In this document: one piece after another, positions 45,805 to 60,749 of the stretch
How positions within the stretch are numbered: position 1 is the stretch's first letter
How the letters are laid out: the number at the start of each line of letters is the position of its first letter
Source: Warburgia ugandensis
Taxonomy: Eukaryota; Streptophyta; Magnoliopsida; Canellales; Canellaceae
Assembly: GCA_035236585.1 (NCBI GenBank)
Contig: CP141132.1
Location: forward strand, 56,827,880-56,891,879
DNA: 64,000 nt
Reading direction: 5' to 3'
Translations under genes and position numbers: made by a program
Notes under the pieces: model-generated
The model's database searches: none
Seen by the model: the letters and a program-made list of their open reading frames with translations, nothing else
What the model was told of the DNA's origin: nothing

Positions 45805-48383
45805 TAACAACTTTAAATTTTGAGTTAATTTTTATATAATAATATATTTTAATTAGAATAAAAATTAAAATTTAATCACTTGAAAATTAAATTTTAAGAA
45901 AGTAATTCCTTAAAAAATTTAAAATTATCAAAAACGAAAATTACATGTGGAGATGATTCCCACAACACTAATTTTGCCTAACATAGAGATCCAAATGAAA
46001 AATCTCTAAATTTTTACTAATTTAAGATAATTAAAAATTAATAATGACACCACCATCTTATTTGGCTTTTAACGTTGCAGATCAACTGTGACGTGTGGAG
46101 CTGGGCTCGACATGCACTGGCCAATCTGCCACGCATCACCTGGCTTCCCCGTACCAGGCGACAACCCAAAACGGGCAAAGGTAGGGGATGCCAGAGAAAA
46201 GGAGGAAAACCCGACGTTCGTCCCCCCATATGTTCAATCTCCCACTGGCACCGACGAGCTTCTGCCATCCCTCTCTACCCGGATTTTCATTGGACGGTGA
46301 ACGGATTGTCATGGACAGCTGGTCACTAGAAACCGTCCCCCATCTCATCATGTCTCTCTCCCTCGCACGATCTCTGTCATCGGCAGCCCACGAAACCCTT
46401 GTCTTCCCTTCTCAATTTCCTCCAACCGACACAGCCGCACCCGCGCCATCTTGTTGCCCTTTCTCTCACCCTGTCTGTCTTCTTCTCCGACGCACCCGAC
46501 CGGGCACGAATGCCTGATCTGGTCGGAAACCACCTTCTTATCTTCTATTTCTCTGTTTGCCTCCACCCATCAAAGAGACAACCGATCGACACAGCTGACT
46601 GGCCATGCCAGTCTGTCCCTCTTTCCCTCTTCTTCTCTCTCGCTCGGCCTCCCCCCTTCTGCTTCTTCCTCTGGCCGACGTAGCTCGATAGGTGTACCAG
46701 CACTGCACCCATTCCCCTTCTCCCTCCCCTTGGTTGGGTTCCCCTAAGCACTGCCGGCTCAACGTAACGGTGCACACAGACCGACTGTCCTCCTACTGGC
46801 TCCTTCCCCCTATTCCTTTCCACTGGTGAGTTAGGGTAGGACAAGTTGCTCGTCTCACCAGCTCCGGACTTGCCTCTGGTGAGCCCTATCATACCCCATT
46901 TGACTTGACACCTTCTGCTACCCAATCCAGGGGGAATTTCACAAATCCCAGACATTTGTCACGATCCTTTCAATGCAAGGAAGAAGACCCATTTGTCCTT
47001 GGTCAAAGAAGATCCAACCGTCAATTGTGACCATACTCTTGATCAGATTAGATTACCGACTGATCTAACCATCCATCGTGATCTAGTCATTGATTTATTA
47101 TTGAAGGATAGATTTGTGACTGATTTGTAGATCCTACAACAATCCAACCATCGATCTGCCTCCAAATGGCAAATCTAAACCTATCCCAATCATTCATCCC
47201 GATTTAACCATATATTAGTGAAACATGCTCTTAGATTTATATCTGAATCAAGTATTCATTCTGATTTGATTGTAGATCTATTGCCTAACCCATAGAGCAA
47301 TGATATATCTAGCCGTTCTTAAGATTTGACCGTTGATTGACCATCTAATGGCAGATCTGTGAGATGAGGCACTACATTTCTTTATGATCTATAGTGGTTC
47401 CATGGTTGGACCTATTGATTAGTGAATGTTTGCTTTTTTAGTACACTAATTGGCGATAGAGACATGGTCGGAGCCATCCATCCATGAATTGATGATCAAA
47501 CCTACAAATTGATCAATTGATAGATTGAGGTAGAGGTATACACAAGAATATAGGATAAATGCCATACGAGGTAGGTGGATTAAGATTTGCAATTTTAGAA
47601 AGTTTAATAATTGTCATGTATTTATAAGAATGATTTAGTGCTGATCATGATTTACGTAGTATTACCTTCAATTACTAAAAATTATGGAAGCATGTGATAA
47701 ATTTATTGGTTATTTTGTGACACATTTCACTTTATCAAATCAGAAATGAAAGATTAAATTTAAATAGATAATGTTAATGTTACCCTAGTTGTAACACCTA
47801 ATCAAAAGAATAGATGTTATACTCTTTAATTGGTACCTATTACATATATGTTTAGTTGACATTGGAAATACTTAGAAAACATGATTTACTTTGAACTAGC
47901 TACAGAGGCAAATTGAACTTGAAATGCATGGTTTATCCAAATTATAACATTAGGACAAAAAAATAATTGTCTGATCACCAAGGTTGAAAATCTACACATA
48001 AGGACAAATACAATAGATATTTACAAGCCATGACTTTGAGTTGTAACATATTTGTCTTTATTGATAAAGGCTTTATCACCAATTTAACTATGATCCACTT
48101 AGCAACATGCATTTTTATGATATGTTTAAAGATTTATCATTTATAATCATTATATTGGATGCATACTTTTGGGAATTGAAAAAGAATTTTCTAATATATG
48201 AATAAAGAATACATGTTTTCAATGCTCATAAAGATATGTTTTTACAGCTTGTAGAGAATATGGGTTGAAAATGAATAAAATTGAATGGTTTCTCATTAAA
48301 CTTTGAAATATTGGTTTTATCTTCATGAAATGATTTTGGAGATGCATATGATTTATGATTTGGGTGGGCACTTGATGAGTAGT
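45805..48383. other. Probable old LTR and repeat debris, GC-rich at 46075-46960
   Basis: 46075-46960 is GC- and pyrimidine-rich with many overlapping ORFs on both strands, which is typical of a retrotransposon LTR promoter/leader and not of genes. From 46980 to 47550 short phrases of the form ATC(C/T)AACC(A/G)TC recur irregularly. No boundary could be fixed, and 47550-48383 holds nothing recognised. Confidence 0.4.
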
Positions 48384-50476
48384 TGTTAAGTGTTCAATTT
48401 TGACTAAAATACTCTAGTTGAGCATTTAATTAGATCATCCAATCACTTAAATTTGTAATTTTTTGCTTGAATTTATATTTTAGCTCCAATTATCCATCCA
48501 ATCGTTGAATTGCAAATTTAATGGTTAGATGATCATTAGAAGCTAATTAGGGATTAAAGTATGATCAAGACGAATCTAATTAAGTTTTGTATGGTGCAGA
48601 TCAACTAGATTAGGAATTGGATGGCTAAGATTGAGCTGATTAGTACTAAATCATCTTCATCTCTCAAAGGGTACTATAAGGCAAGAGGGACCTAGTAGGA
48701 GGCTAATGGAAATAAAGTAATACAAAAGATATTTTGAAAGAGGTTTCCAAAGAAGTTGGAAAATTGTTTCTTAATTAGAAACAACATCCTAGCCAGAGAC
48801 ATATTGTGGAATGTTTTTAATTGAAGAGCTAGAAGATAAGAAAAGAAAAAATAGAAACCAAAGCTTTATAAAAGGGCAATACGGAAGACCACTGAAAGGC
48901 AGTAAGGAGGAGGAGATGCTCTCTCTCTCTCATCTTCTCCTCAGGAAAATTGACTTGCATCTTTCTCTCTTCATCTATCTCCCTCTCTATCTCTTCTATG
49001 TTGGGAAGACCTGAACCCGAGACCATCTTCATCACCTCCCATGTCTCCCCTTTCATTCATATTAGTGCATTCCCAGTCTCTCCCAAATTACTAGTTTCCC
49101 ATCTTTCTTTGATTTACCCATTGTTATATGCTATCTTGTCCTTCTTCTCAATCCTTGCGTCAACCAGAGCACAAGGAAGTGAGACAGGAGAAGACTAGGG
49201 CGAAGAAACCATCATCTCCCTATATCATTCACCTTCGTTGTTTTTCCTCTTTTCTCTATTTCCATCACTGTCTTCTTCCTTTGTTTCCCATTACTATATT
49301 TCCATGCTTTTCTTCACCATAATTAGCCCCATAGTCGTTTTTCTCTATTTCACTGTGGAATTTTTTTTATTTTTTATTTTGGTTTTTTCCACCTTGTTTT
49401 CCTTTAAATTTTCTCCTTTTCACAATTTTTCCTTGCTTCACTCAAAACCCAAGTCAGGCTTTCCCCCCAAACCTCATCCTTCCCTTCTTCTCCATCTTTT
49501 CTGCATTGTCTTCTTCCTCTCACAAGTCTTCTGTGTTTTGGGTAAAAGAAAAAAAAAAGTAAAAAATTCTAGTTTTGCCCTTTGTACTTTAATTCTATTT
49601 CCATTTACATCCTAGTTTGTCTTTTCCCTATTTTGTCTTATTCTTTTCCATGGTTTACCTTATTTTAGTGTGTGCTTATTCCACTATGCTATTCTTAGAT
49701 TAATTTAGGAATAAAACAATCCAACCCTGTTTGATTAAAGCCTAACCAAATCAAACTTGACTTGCTGCCAATAGCCTTTCTTCGAAAAACTACTGAACGG
49801 GCCAATCCTCCTTCCTCGTTTGTTTTAGCAACTTATCCTACGATCTCCTCGCCAAGAGTTCCCTTGCGACGGTCCTATTAGTAAGGGGAACCAACCCACT
49901 TGCTGTGGCGGGGTGGCTTTTTTGTTTCATAATAAGACCTAGGCGATTATCCCTAACCTCAGTAATTTTAGCTTAAACCAAGAGGATAACTTTTAATTCC
50001 TAATCTTTTTTTTATTATAATATAAATCAATTCTTAGATCTTATTTTTAGGACAATTTCCTAGTTGATTCATCAGTCTTGATCTTAAATTTGAAATCCAA
50101 AAATTCAACCTACACTCTCCAAAATCTAAAATTTGAACTTAGTATAGATCATCAAAAGGCTTTAATTAGAATATAAGAGCAAGAAAAGTGAAGGTTGATT
50201 GACTTTAATGACACTAGATTTGAAGAAATTTTCCATAATCAAGTTAGGGAAGTGAATTTTATTCATTATTTTGTTTAATTTTCTATCTTTTCGAACTTGA
50301 AATTGTGTAATTTTCATTAGTTAAATAGATTTGAGTTTACAATTCATTGTTATTTAATTTTTGAATAATTAAGTTTTATTTAAACTCCATCTTTTAAAGT
50401 TGAGTCCCTATGGGATCGACAGTACTTGCATAAGCTGTACTACAATAGCTTGTGCACTTGTGGTAAACAATTAGCA
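48384..50476 (+). mobile_element. 5' LTR of a gag-family LTR element (element A)
   Basis: It begins TGTTAAGTGTTCAATTTTGAC and ends GCACTTGTGGTAAACAATTAGCA. Both ends match, in inverse orientation, the LTRs at 55151-56981 and 57559-59572. The 3' part contains GGGATCGACAGTACTTGCATAAGC, the conserved segment near the end of these LTRs. A TATA-like TTTATAAAAGG lies at 48865-48875. The segment 49720-49960 has no equivalent in the other two and may be a later insertion. Confidence 0.78.
48865..48875 (+). promoter_or_regulatory. TATA-like box in LTR A
   Basis: TTTATAAAAGG lies about 480 bp into the LTR and just before a pyrimidine-rich leader, in the place expected for the retrotransposon promoter. 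The corresponding places in the other two LTRs also have TATA-like sequences on the minus strand. Confidence 0.5.
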
Positions 50477-50481
50477 AGTTT

Positions 50482-50499
50482 TGGCACTATTTTTATGGA
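50482..50499 (+). promoter_or_regulatory. Decayed primer-binding site, tRNA-Asp type
   Basis: TGGCACTATTTTTATGGA lies 5 bp after the LTR end. Plant Athila/Tat-type elements have a site complementary to the 3' end of tRNA-Asp here. Ten of 18 positions still match and six of the eight changes are C-to-T or G-to-A, as expected from deamination of methylated cytosines. Confidence 0.5.
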
Positions 50500-51680
50500 C
50501 CTAGAAAAGAGTTTTCATAAAATTTAATAAAAAATCAAAAAAATAAATAAACATTTAAGGAATTATTATTTTTTAATTAGATATATATCAATTTAGGCAT
50601 TTTAGGTGTATTTTTCAATTTTTCTTAGTGCACAATCACTTTATTTCCCAAATTTTGTAATTATTTCTATTTTTATTTTGTAAGAAATTAGAAAAAGAGG
50701 AATTCAAGAAGGACCTCAATTAGGGCAACAAAATTTATATTTTGAGTGAATTGCAGTGAGCACACACTGTATTTTTTAATCACAATTCATTTAAAAGGGT
50801 TGTAATAATATAAGTTAAGGGTGGACCATCGTAACCTGAAAGTGGAGGTGGAATGTAAATAGTCCCACCCTTGTATGAGAAGATCTTATTTAGGACCCCA
50901 CTATGAGCAATCCTAACTCAAAATTCCTAGATTAGGATTTGCATATTTAGAGTAACTTTGTATTGATTGGTAGTATAATTGTATATAGAAAGCATATTTT
51001 ATATTTGTTGCATTTAAGGTGATTTATATGTTGATCAAACTACCATGGAGTGTGAAAATTAATTAGTAAGCACACCCGAACCCATAAGATCATAGGTGAA
51101 TTTAATCACCACCTCTTGGCCCACCTAGGATAATCACCACAAGCGCGGAACCTAATCTTCTAAATTAATTTAAAATTAATTAGAAGAGACCTATAGAGGC
51201 CATCACATGCTTGTAGGACTCTCTTAAGAGAACATGATCTATTGTCACACCAGTGGCTTCTGAGCACTATGGTTATAGTCGGTGTCTTAAAATCCAAGTG
51301 ATTTTCTAATGTCTTCTATTGACGTCGGTTGAAGTTTAATTGCCTCCTGACACAAGGATTATATTAATCGCTTTAGAGCAGAACTCAACTAATAAACAAT
51401 AGTCCAATATAAACGAGAGGAGAAGTGTTAGATTATGCTAATCTAAAAATATCTCCCCCATATAAATTGAAAAAAATCAAAATATTTCTACTTGTTAGTC
51501 TTAGGGATTGTTTAATTGTCCTTTGTGAATCATTCTAGGCACTTAGGTTGCATTAGTTAGGGTAGTTTTCTCATTAAAAAAAAAAAAAAAACTCATTTGT
51601 TGTATACAATGATTTATTTCTTTGTATATAAAGATTGATTATAATGGACTACTAAGCAGGGGGATAGATAAAGGATGATT
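50500..51680 (+). other. Leader of element A, non-coding
   Basis: AT-rich sequence between the primer-binding site and the first decayed ORF. Nothing recognised. There is a 16-base A tract at about 51576-51591. Confidence 0.4.
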
Positions 51681-51689
51681 AATACATTG

Positions 51690-52050
51690 GATAGGTTAAT
51701 TGCCTCAAAGCAAGATATTGAGTCATATCCAAAACCTTAGTACAACAATTACTATGCCTATTTTGAATCACAATATCCCACTTCTGCATAGCCATCAAGC
51801 TCCACATATAATAGATACTATCAAGAGCCACTGTATGCATATCATGCATTCTCAAAATTTAGCAATAACTACTATCTTAAAATAAATTACCAAGACTATA
51901 ATGGATGGGTTAAGCATCATGAGCAATCATGGTCTTCGGATTATCAACCATATTAGGAAGAACCAACACGATCCTACCATGATCAACCCTACTAGAATTA
52001 TCAAGAAAATTAGGGACAAGGATCATGGTTCCAACGTGATTAGTCCTTTT
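51690..52050 (+). pseudogene. Tyr/Gln-rich ORF of element A, decayed
   Basis: One plus-strand frame reads ESYPKP, YNNYYAYFESQYPTSA, STYNRYYQEPLYAYHAF, NYQDYNGWVKHHEQSW, SDYQPY and so on, interrupted only by TAG stops. Almost every TAG sits where CAG (Gln) would fit the local pattern. The composition, dominated by Tyr, Gln, Asn and Ser, looks like a low-complexity linker domain of a retrotransposon structural protein. It replaces the gag-protease region found in element B. Function unknown. Confidence 0.45.
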
Positions 52051-52168
52051 CAGTACTCCAATGACACAACTATATGTGACTTTTAAGTCGATGCCTTTAG
52101 CATAGAAGGAACAAACATTCAACACTTAGGTTATATATGAAATTGACTAAACAATGTTGTGAAGAGAT

Positions 52169-52522
52169 GTGTTAATTTTATGCTGCATTTATGGAAAGGG
52201 TGGGGAATTTGAACCAAATAAGAATAATGAGGAGCCATTTATTATTGATGATAGGATGGAAATTTCATGTGATCATTTTGAGCCACAAAGTCCCCAACCA
52301 TCCATGCAAACCTCTTATATAGATATACTCCAAGCAGATCTGAGTCATTATTATGATTTAGATGAAGAGACTTCCATTGATGAAGAAAATGAAAATGTAG
52401 AAACATCCAACCCAGATCCTTTAAATTCGTATCTTGCTTATTTTTATGAATTTGATGAAGACGCATCCATTGAGGAGGTGAATGAGTTGTTGACTACTAT
52501 GCCTTTAATAGACACTTCATAA
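52169..52522 (+). pseudogene. Acidic C-terminal region of the element-A polyprotein
   Basis: 117 codons ending at a stop before W. The part SYLAYFYEFDEDASIEEVNEL, then MPLIDT, matches ACLAHFNEFNEDALIEEVNAL, then VPIMDT, in element B (minus, about 61395-61480). A related acidic unit precedes it (LSHYYDLDEETSIDEENE), so the motif is duplicated here. After the stop similarity continues to about 52680 (LNWDLLTIFEQPLDSNL against LDWNLQPSFEQPLHTNL). In B this lies just after the protease. In A no protease is visible before it. Confidence 0.7.
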
Positions 52523-52754
52523 TGGAAAGCTAGAGTAGAAACTCCTTCAGAGCATGAAATACTAATTGAGCCTTGTAATATAGAAAATTTACTTAATTGG
52601 GACCTACTGACCATTTTTGAACAACCATTAGATAGTAATTTAGGTCGTGTAGAGCAGGAAGAGAGAGTATATTGATGTGCTGGCCCTACATCAATTAACT
52701 ATAGGGTACACATTAGAAGATAATCAAGATTTAAGTGAAATCATGTCTCTGCCT

Positions 52755-53140
52755 TTAGAAAACAAGAACAATCTTTTGAGGAATTGCAGAGTCAGCTTAT
52801 ACTCCAATTTCAAGACAATATAAGGAAAATAGGGGAAAAAGATGAATTGAATACAATGGTCAATGTTATCTCTCAATTTTGTCAACAGAAGGACCATTCA
52901 CTTCTATATGGTTCAACACATTACAATTTCACGGTAGTTCACATTGTCAGCACCGCCTTAATATTCAAGTTGGAGGAATTATATTGACTATTGTGAAACT
53001 CTAAAAATGAGGGATCATCATCAATGTGGTCCTATTGAATTTAAAGTAGTGTGGTCTATTGTGTCATATCGTTACCACCACTAAAAATTTTAAGGTGGAG
53101 GAAATATATAGACTACTGCGAGTTTCTAACTTGGCATGAG
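52755..53140 (+). repeat. Conserved 3' module of element A with a tandem duplication
   Basis: 52915-53130 holds two diverged copies of a unit of about 110 bp. Each has an ACGGTAGTTCACATTG or GTGTGGTCTATTGTGTC start and a GTGGAGGAA(A/T)TATAT..ACTA end. The same module is found inverted at 60750-61090 in element B. It follows the last coding block and may be a non-coding structural or packaging region. Confidence 0.7.
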
Positions 53141-54998
53141 AAATCTTGCCAAATTCATTCTTAGGGTTAGGATTATGAAAAATTAGTTTAACTAGTTAGG
53201 TTTAGGAGAAATTAGGCATGTCTAGCTGAAGATGTTAAACTTAGCGCTTATTGGGAGGCAACCCAAGAAATTTTTAGAAAGTCTCATTAGTATGCATTAC
53301 CCTTTCATCATTTAGATGTCCTATATTTCAAACATTGAGGACAATGTTTAGTTCAGATTGGGGATGTAGAAATGAGATTTCTAAGTTTTGTTGCGCTTTT
53401 AAAAATTTTTGAAAAAAATTGATAAGTTCCTTTTTAAAGATTAGAGGTTAGATTTTGTGAATATTCAGTTGAAAATTTAAAATTTAGCTCATTAATAGAG
53501 TTGTATACAATTAGCTCACTATTTTATTCTTTTCTAAAGCATCTCACGAAAAATTAAAAACTGCACGAATTAGCTATATATAGTTAAAGTTGAAGAAAAA
53601 AATATAACTTAGAGATCCTGAAGAAGACATGTGGAGACTTATAACTTAAGTGAGTTTAGAGCCATTCTTCCTTTTTGAGGGTTATATATAAATATCAAAA
53701 TTTTCTTCAGCAAACATTAGTTCTTAGTTGGTCTCATTATTCTTCATCTCAGTCAACTATTAAGAAATTACAAAAAGATTATACTATATATCTCTTAAGT
53801 TTATGATCATCTTTAAATCATATGAAACATTGGAAATGATGAAGGCCATCCTTGTTTAACCTAAAGCATTTAGCCTTCTACAATTTTTCGCTAGTTAAGC
53901 CCATTGAGCCTTTAAAATATTTGCCTTTTCTTTGTTAGCCACACAAATCTTTACCTATATTGAACCCCTATAATATATCCATTACCCATTTATTTTGGAA
54001 ATATGTAGAGAATATTGAAGAACATCTTGGAAAAAGTATGAAGAATACAATTTAAGAGATGAACATTAAAAAGGTGAAAAAGTTTCAAAGGCTATATATA
54101 AAGTCAAGTGCAAAAGTAAAAAAAGAAAGAAAAAAAGATAGCCAATGAAAAAAAAGAATGTTTACTTTTTGGAAATATGTAGAGAATACATTGATAGATG
54201 GCCTTTACATATTTTTCAGACAACCTTTGTTTACCTTTATATCCATTCTTTTGATAACCCTTGCCCAAGCCTACATTTTATCTTAATAGAAGTCCTAACA
54301 TAATCTTATGAGAAGTATGTCTTGGATATAGTTATAAATGAGCAGGGAATTTGTTAGAGTGCAACATTCTTAATAGTTAATATCCTTTCATGAGACCATT
54401 ATTATCTTTTTTTCTAAGTTATTGTTCTTTTGTATGAAATATGTAAGGCTTTTGGATTTGATGACCAACATTCTACTCACATATTAATGAAATATTTAAA
54501 CTTTCCTTAGTGACTTTTTTTTTTTGAGTGACAAGCATATCATATGACAATTGAAGTCAAACTATACATTTGGATGGTAACTTAGGTTATATTTGACTTG
54601 GAGACTATAATTATATATCAGCTATAACACTCACTCACCTTTTGAAATTTAATGAAATAATGAGATATCTTTAGTATATGGATAGGATTTTGAACACTTT
54701 TGTTCATCTTTATTAGCGAGCTAAAGTTAGCTACTTAATATAAGCAGAATAGGACAAAATTTTCTTAGATGGGTAAAGGACTTCCATGTATAAATATTTT
54801 TTGGAGAATTTTATGGGTGTATCCACTGCAAACCCTTATGAGGATTAACTCGTCCACTAAGGATAACCTAGGGGTTTATGGGCTTATTGTATATGCTAAA
54901 TGCAATCATGAGTAAAGTAACAATTTGTACAAATTTTGTAAATTAGTTGTTTGCATGTTTTGCTTGAGACTAGCATAATATTGGTTGGGGTATGAGAC
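53141..54998 (+). other. 3' non-coding region of element A, ending in a PPT-like tract
   Basis: Blocks of this region recur inverted in element B: TTAAACTTAGCGCT(T/C)ATTGG at 53236 against 60640, CATTGAGGACAATGTTT at 53333 against 60560, and TAAGTGAGTTT(T)AGAGCCATTC at 53648 against 60190. GGTTGGGGTATG at 54983-54994 resembles the TTGGGGGTG tract before LTR C. The sequence after it does not look like the LTR, so the 3' LTR of A is missing or unrecognisable. Confidence 0.55.
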
Positions 54999-55150
54999 CA
55001 ATTTTCACACTTTATAGTTTCTAGTTTGATTTGATGTAGAAAAAACTATTTTGCATACAAATTGATGATTATGCTTTTGAAAAGCATGAAAAGCTTTTGG
55101 TTTACTAGATTGAAGATTTATTAGACGTTGCTTTACTAATGATCAAACTA

Positions 55151-56981
55151 TGAGCATATAGTGAACGGGCTATTGTAATGTAGCTTATGCAAGTACGAGT
55201 CGATCCCACGAGGACTTAATTTAAAAGGATGAAGTTTTCGATAAAATTCAATTAATAAAAGAACCAAAACAAAGACTATACTAGAAATAAACTAAGAATA
55301 AACTAAAATTCAAATTTATTCAACTATTGCAATGTACACAATTATTTATTCCAAAGAAAACAGAAAATAAACTAAAAATCGTCTTGGATAAGCCTGTCCC
55401 TGGATAGTCAAAATGATAATAATGTAAAACCAGAATAGCATAGGGACACAGAAGTAAATAAACTAGGGACCCAGACGGTATTAAACTAAGGACATGGATG
55501 GTATTAAATGGAAAGGACAGAGGTGGAATTTTTGAGATCTGACAGGGCAAACTTGTAAATTTCTGGGGTTCTGGTTTTTAACGAAAAAAAACCAAGAAAA
55601 TGGTGATGAGGGGAAAAACGTAGAAGGAGGGAGAAGAAGAGAGGAGAAAGGAGGGAGGAAGAAGGAGGGAGAGGAAAAAAACTTGGAAACCCAACTTGGG
55701 TTTCTGTCTCTGGACCATCCAACTATGAGAAATGGCAGATGAGGAAGGAATTAGCGCACGATCCGAAAAGTGTTGAGCTGTCGTTCGGAGACGTGCTATG
55801 CCTGGTGTGGAGGTTGATTGGAGAGCCGGCTGGCAAAGGAGGGTGAATCAATGGGGATGGTTGAGAAGAAAGAGGTGCAGAAGGCTTGAATAGAGTAGAA
55901 AGTAGAGAGAGAGCAGAAGAGATGGGGAGTGCGGTACTAGAGAGAGAGAGAGAGAGGAGGAGGAGGAGGAGGAAGAGGAGGAGGAGGAGGAGGAGAAAAG
56001 AGGTGGTGGTGTGGTCTTGAAAGAGGAGTGAGGGAGGAGAAAGTAGAGGATGGTCTAGGAAGTAGGGCAAGGCCAGAAGAGAGGGAGCAGGGTGTTGGGA
56101 CGATGAGCAACAGAGGGATTGAAACTAGTGCGATGGAGTGGTGAAGCAGAAGAAGGGTGATGCATGGTGCTGGTTCGGGTGATGGAGAAGAACGGAAATA
56201 GAGAGAGGGAGAAAAAGACGAGGAATGTGGGAGAGAATAGAGAAGAATAGAGAAAGATGAGAAAGGAATAGGAAGAGGGGATGAAGAAGAGAAGAAAGGA
56301 GGTGGGAACGAGAGGGAGAGGGAGAAGAGAGGGAAGAAGAGAGAAGGGGGGTGACGGTTTTTGCCTCCCTCCTACGTCCTACTGGTCAGCCAAAAAGAGA
56401 AGTGAAGGAGAGACTTATGGGGAAGAGGAGAGAAGGTAGTGAGAGAGAGAGAGGTATAAGAGGAAAGTGGATTGGATACGGTTTCCTATTAGCATACAAG
56501 TAAAGAGAGGAAGTGAAGGAGTGGGAAAGGAAAAAGAGAATGAAGGAAAGAAAAAGAGAAGAATAAGGAGGGAAAGAGGAGAAAAAAAGAAAGAGAAGTG
56601 GGGGAAGGAGTTGCCCTTTACATCATCCTTGCTAATTTGGGTTTCCTTTTGTCCATGATTTCTATTCCATCCATCTCCATGGGTGATCTGGTCCATCAAT
56701 CCTTTTTAAAATGATCTGCATCGTTAACTTTTAATTGTAGCTGTTCGTGCGTCCTTTGGTTGATTTGCAAAAGAAAAGACTAAATTAGAATCATCTGAAC
56801 CGTACATTAGTCATTTAATGAACTCTAATGATCATTTGACCATTGATTTTGACAAATTAAGGTTTGGATGGCCAATTAAAGCTACATTCAAAATTAAGCT
56901 AAATTTTACAAATATGAATAGTTAGATGATCTAATTGAACACTAAATTAGGGACATTTTGACCAAACTTAAACACTTAACA
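55151..56981 (-). mobile_element. LTR C, minus strand
   Basis: About 1.83 kb. Read inversely it begins TGTTAAGTGTTTAAG and ends with the conserved GGATCGACTCGTACTTGCAT and AGCCCGTTC. It is a direct repeat of LTR B (57559-59572): both share the AATAAACTAA block, GGACATGGATGGTAT, CTGGTTTTTA(A/G)CGAAAAA, a GA-rich middle and the final AACACTAAATTAGG. The exact low-coordinate end is eroded. ORFs in the GA-rich middle are low-complexity artefacts. Confidence 0.75.
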
Positions 56982-57558
56982 CACCCCCAACCAGCATTTT
57001 GCTAGTCCCGAGCAAAACATGCTAAAAACCAAATTTCAAGATTTATTTTTAAGTCAACTTCTCTTTTTTTCTCAGAGAATTATCTTTAATAAATCATATC
57101 AACTTTAACAAATTAATAAAAATGATTAAAGAATTCACAATCCTACCCATATGCCAAAGTCATTCCACTTAAGCTCATATCTCGGAATGTGTGTGTGCAT
57201 ATAGAATCATCTTGATCTCTAAGTAAACTTCTAACTTTTAAACTCCATCCAAAATATGTTTTGACCTCAATCCTCACTAATGATATACACTCAGAAACAA
57301 AATCTCTTAGATAAAGGGGTCAAATCATATCTCTCTTTTAATTATGTGAGAGAGTTAATAAAAGCAAAATTATCTCACATATAGTCATAAAAAACAGAAG
57401 TTACTAAGGAATTTCATTGTTTTGATCCCTTGGGAATGGATGCCATTACCTTTGAACATTTAGAAATACCACTCTTTTATATTCTATTCATTCATTTCCT
57501 CATCAAGACTATATTTCTCTTAGAATCAATAGGTCTTTAACTGGGACGAAACGTAGGC
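56982..57558 (-). other. Internal stub between LTR B and LTR C, with a polypurine tract
   Basis: Read on the minus strand, this 577-bp stub ends GCTGGTTGGGGGTG directly before LTR C, a good polypurine tract. It contains no coding sequence. It is either the remaining 3' end of an element whose internal region was deleted, or a piece left when LTR B arrived. Confidence 0.6.
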
Positions 57559-59572
<2,014 letters not shown>

Positions 59573-60740
59573 TAGGCTTAGGACAAGGTACCAAAGAAAG
59601 GGTATATGGATATTCAAAGTTTCTTCAGAAAATAAGTAGAGGTCTTCTAAAGTTGATAATTCTTTTTGCTGAAGTGAATTTTTTTTTTTTTTTTCACTTT
59701 TCTTTGTATTCTTCAAACTTCTTTTTTTTTCTTCACACTTTTGAAACACTTTAAAAAATACTTCTTTTCTTAATATCCACTTTTCTAATTTTATTGCAAC
59801 TAAAAGGTATTTCTTCATTCCTCTCTAACTTATTTTTCAAAGAAAATGGGTAATGGATAATTTATAATGGGTTAATATGGGTAAAGGGTAATTTGGGTGG
59901 CAAAAGAAAAGGCTTATATTAAAGGCTCAAGGTGGGTAACTAGTGGTAAAAATACTTCTGAGTAGGCTTTATGTTTCTAGGTTAACAACAAAGATGGCCG
60001 AAATCATTTTCTAGGTTTCTTATAATCTATCAAATTCAATAAACTTTTAGAATTTTAAAGGTAGTATTCTAATTATTTAGGTAATTAGCCAAAATTAAGA
60101 ATTTGGGATCAATTTTCTTTAAGCACGTTGAAGAAAAGGATGAATGGCTCTCAAAATTAAGAACATTTATAACCTCTCAAAAGGATGAATGGCTCTAAAA
60201 CTCACTTAGGTTATAGGTCTCCACTGAATTTTTTTAGAATTTCTAAGTTATATAGCCACTTATCAATCTAGACTATCTATATGCAATTATGTGTACACAT
60301 GTGATCTAAGACTTTACTTTCATGGAATTCTTTAGAAAATGAGTAAAATGATGAATTAATCATATTCAATTCCATTAATAAGCTAAAGTTATTTAGATTA
60401 TACTTCAGAAAATCCAATTCTCATCATAGTGTAGGAGATGACATAAATTTTTTCATTTTTTCAATTTTTTTTTTAAAATCGAGGAAAGCACCTAAAAACC
60501 TAAAAAAAACTAGAATTTGTTAGAATTCTACACCCCCAACCTGATAGAAACATTGTCCTCAATGTTTAAAAAGTATGACCTAAAATGAATATGGGTGATG
60601 TAGAAAACAACAAAAATGAAAAACTCTAGGTTGCCTTCCAATGAGCGCTAAGTTTAACGGCTTTAGCTAGACATGTCCTAATATATCCTAAACAACACCC
60701 AATTGGTATTGAATTTTTTTGATCCCAACAATGAAATGGC
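59573..60740 (-). other. 3' non-coding region of element B
   Basis: No ORF of note. Several blocks match 53141-54998 of element A in inverse orientation. The region contains T-rich tracts at 59679-59694 and 60464-60474. Confidence 0.6.
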
Positions 60741-60749
60741 AAGATTTCT

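Noticed and set aside
46038-46955. A dense set of ORFs on both strands, the longest 136 codons
   Set aside because: A GC- and pyrimidine-rich block with open frames in most directions. No start context, splice structure or domain; best explained as LTR debris.
55723-56070. 115-codon minus-strand Leu/Ser-rich ORF
   Set aside because: Same low-complexity region in LTR C. No domain and no codon bias.
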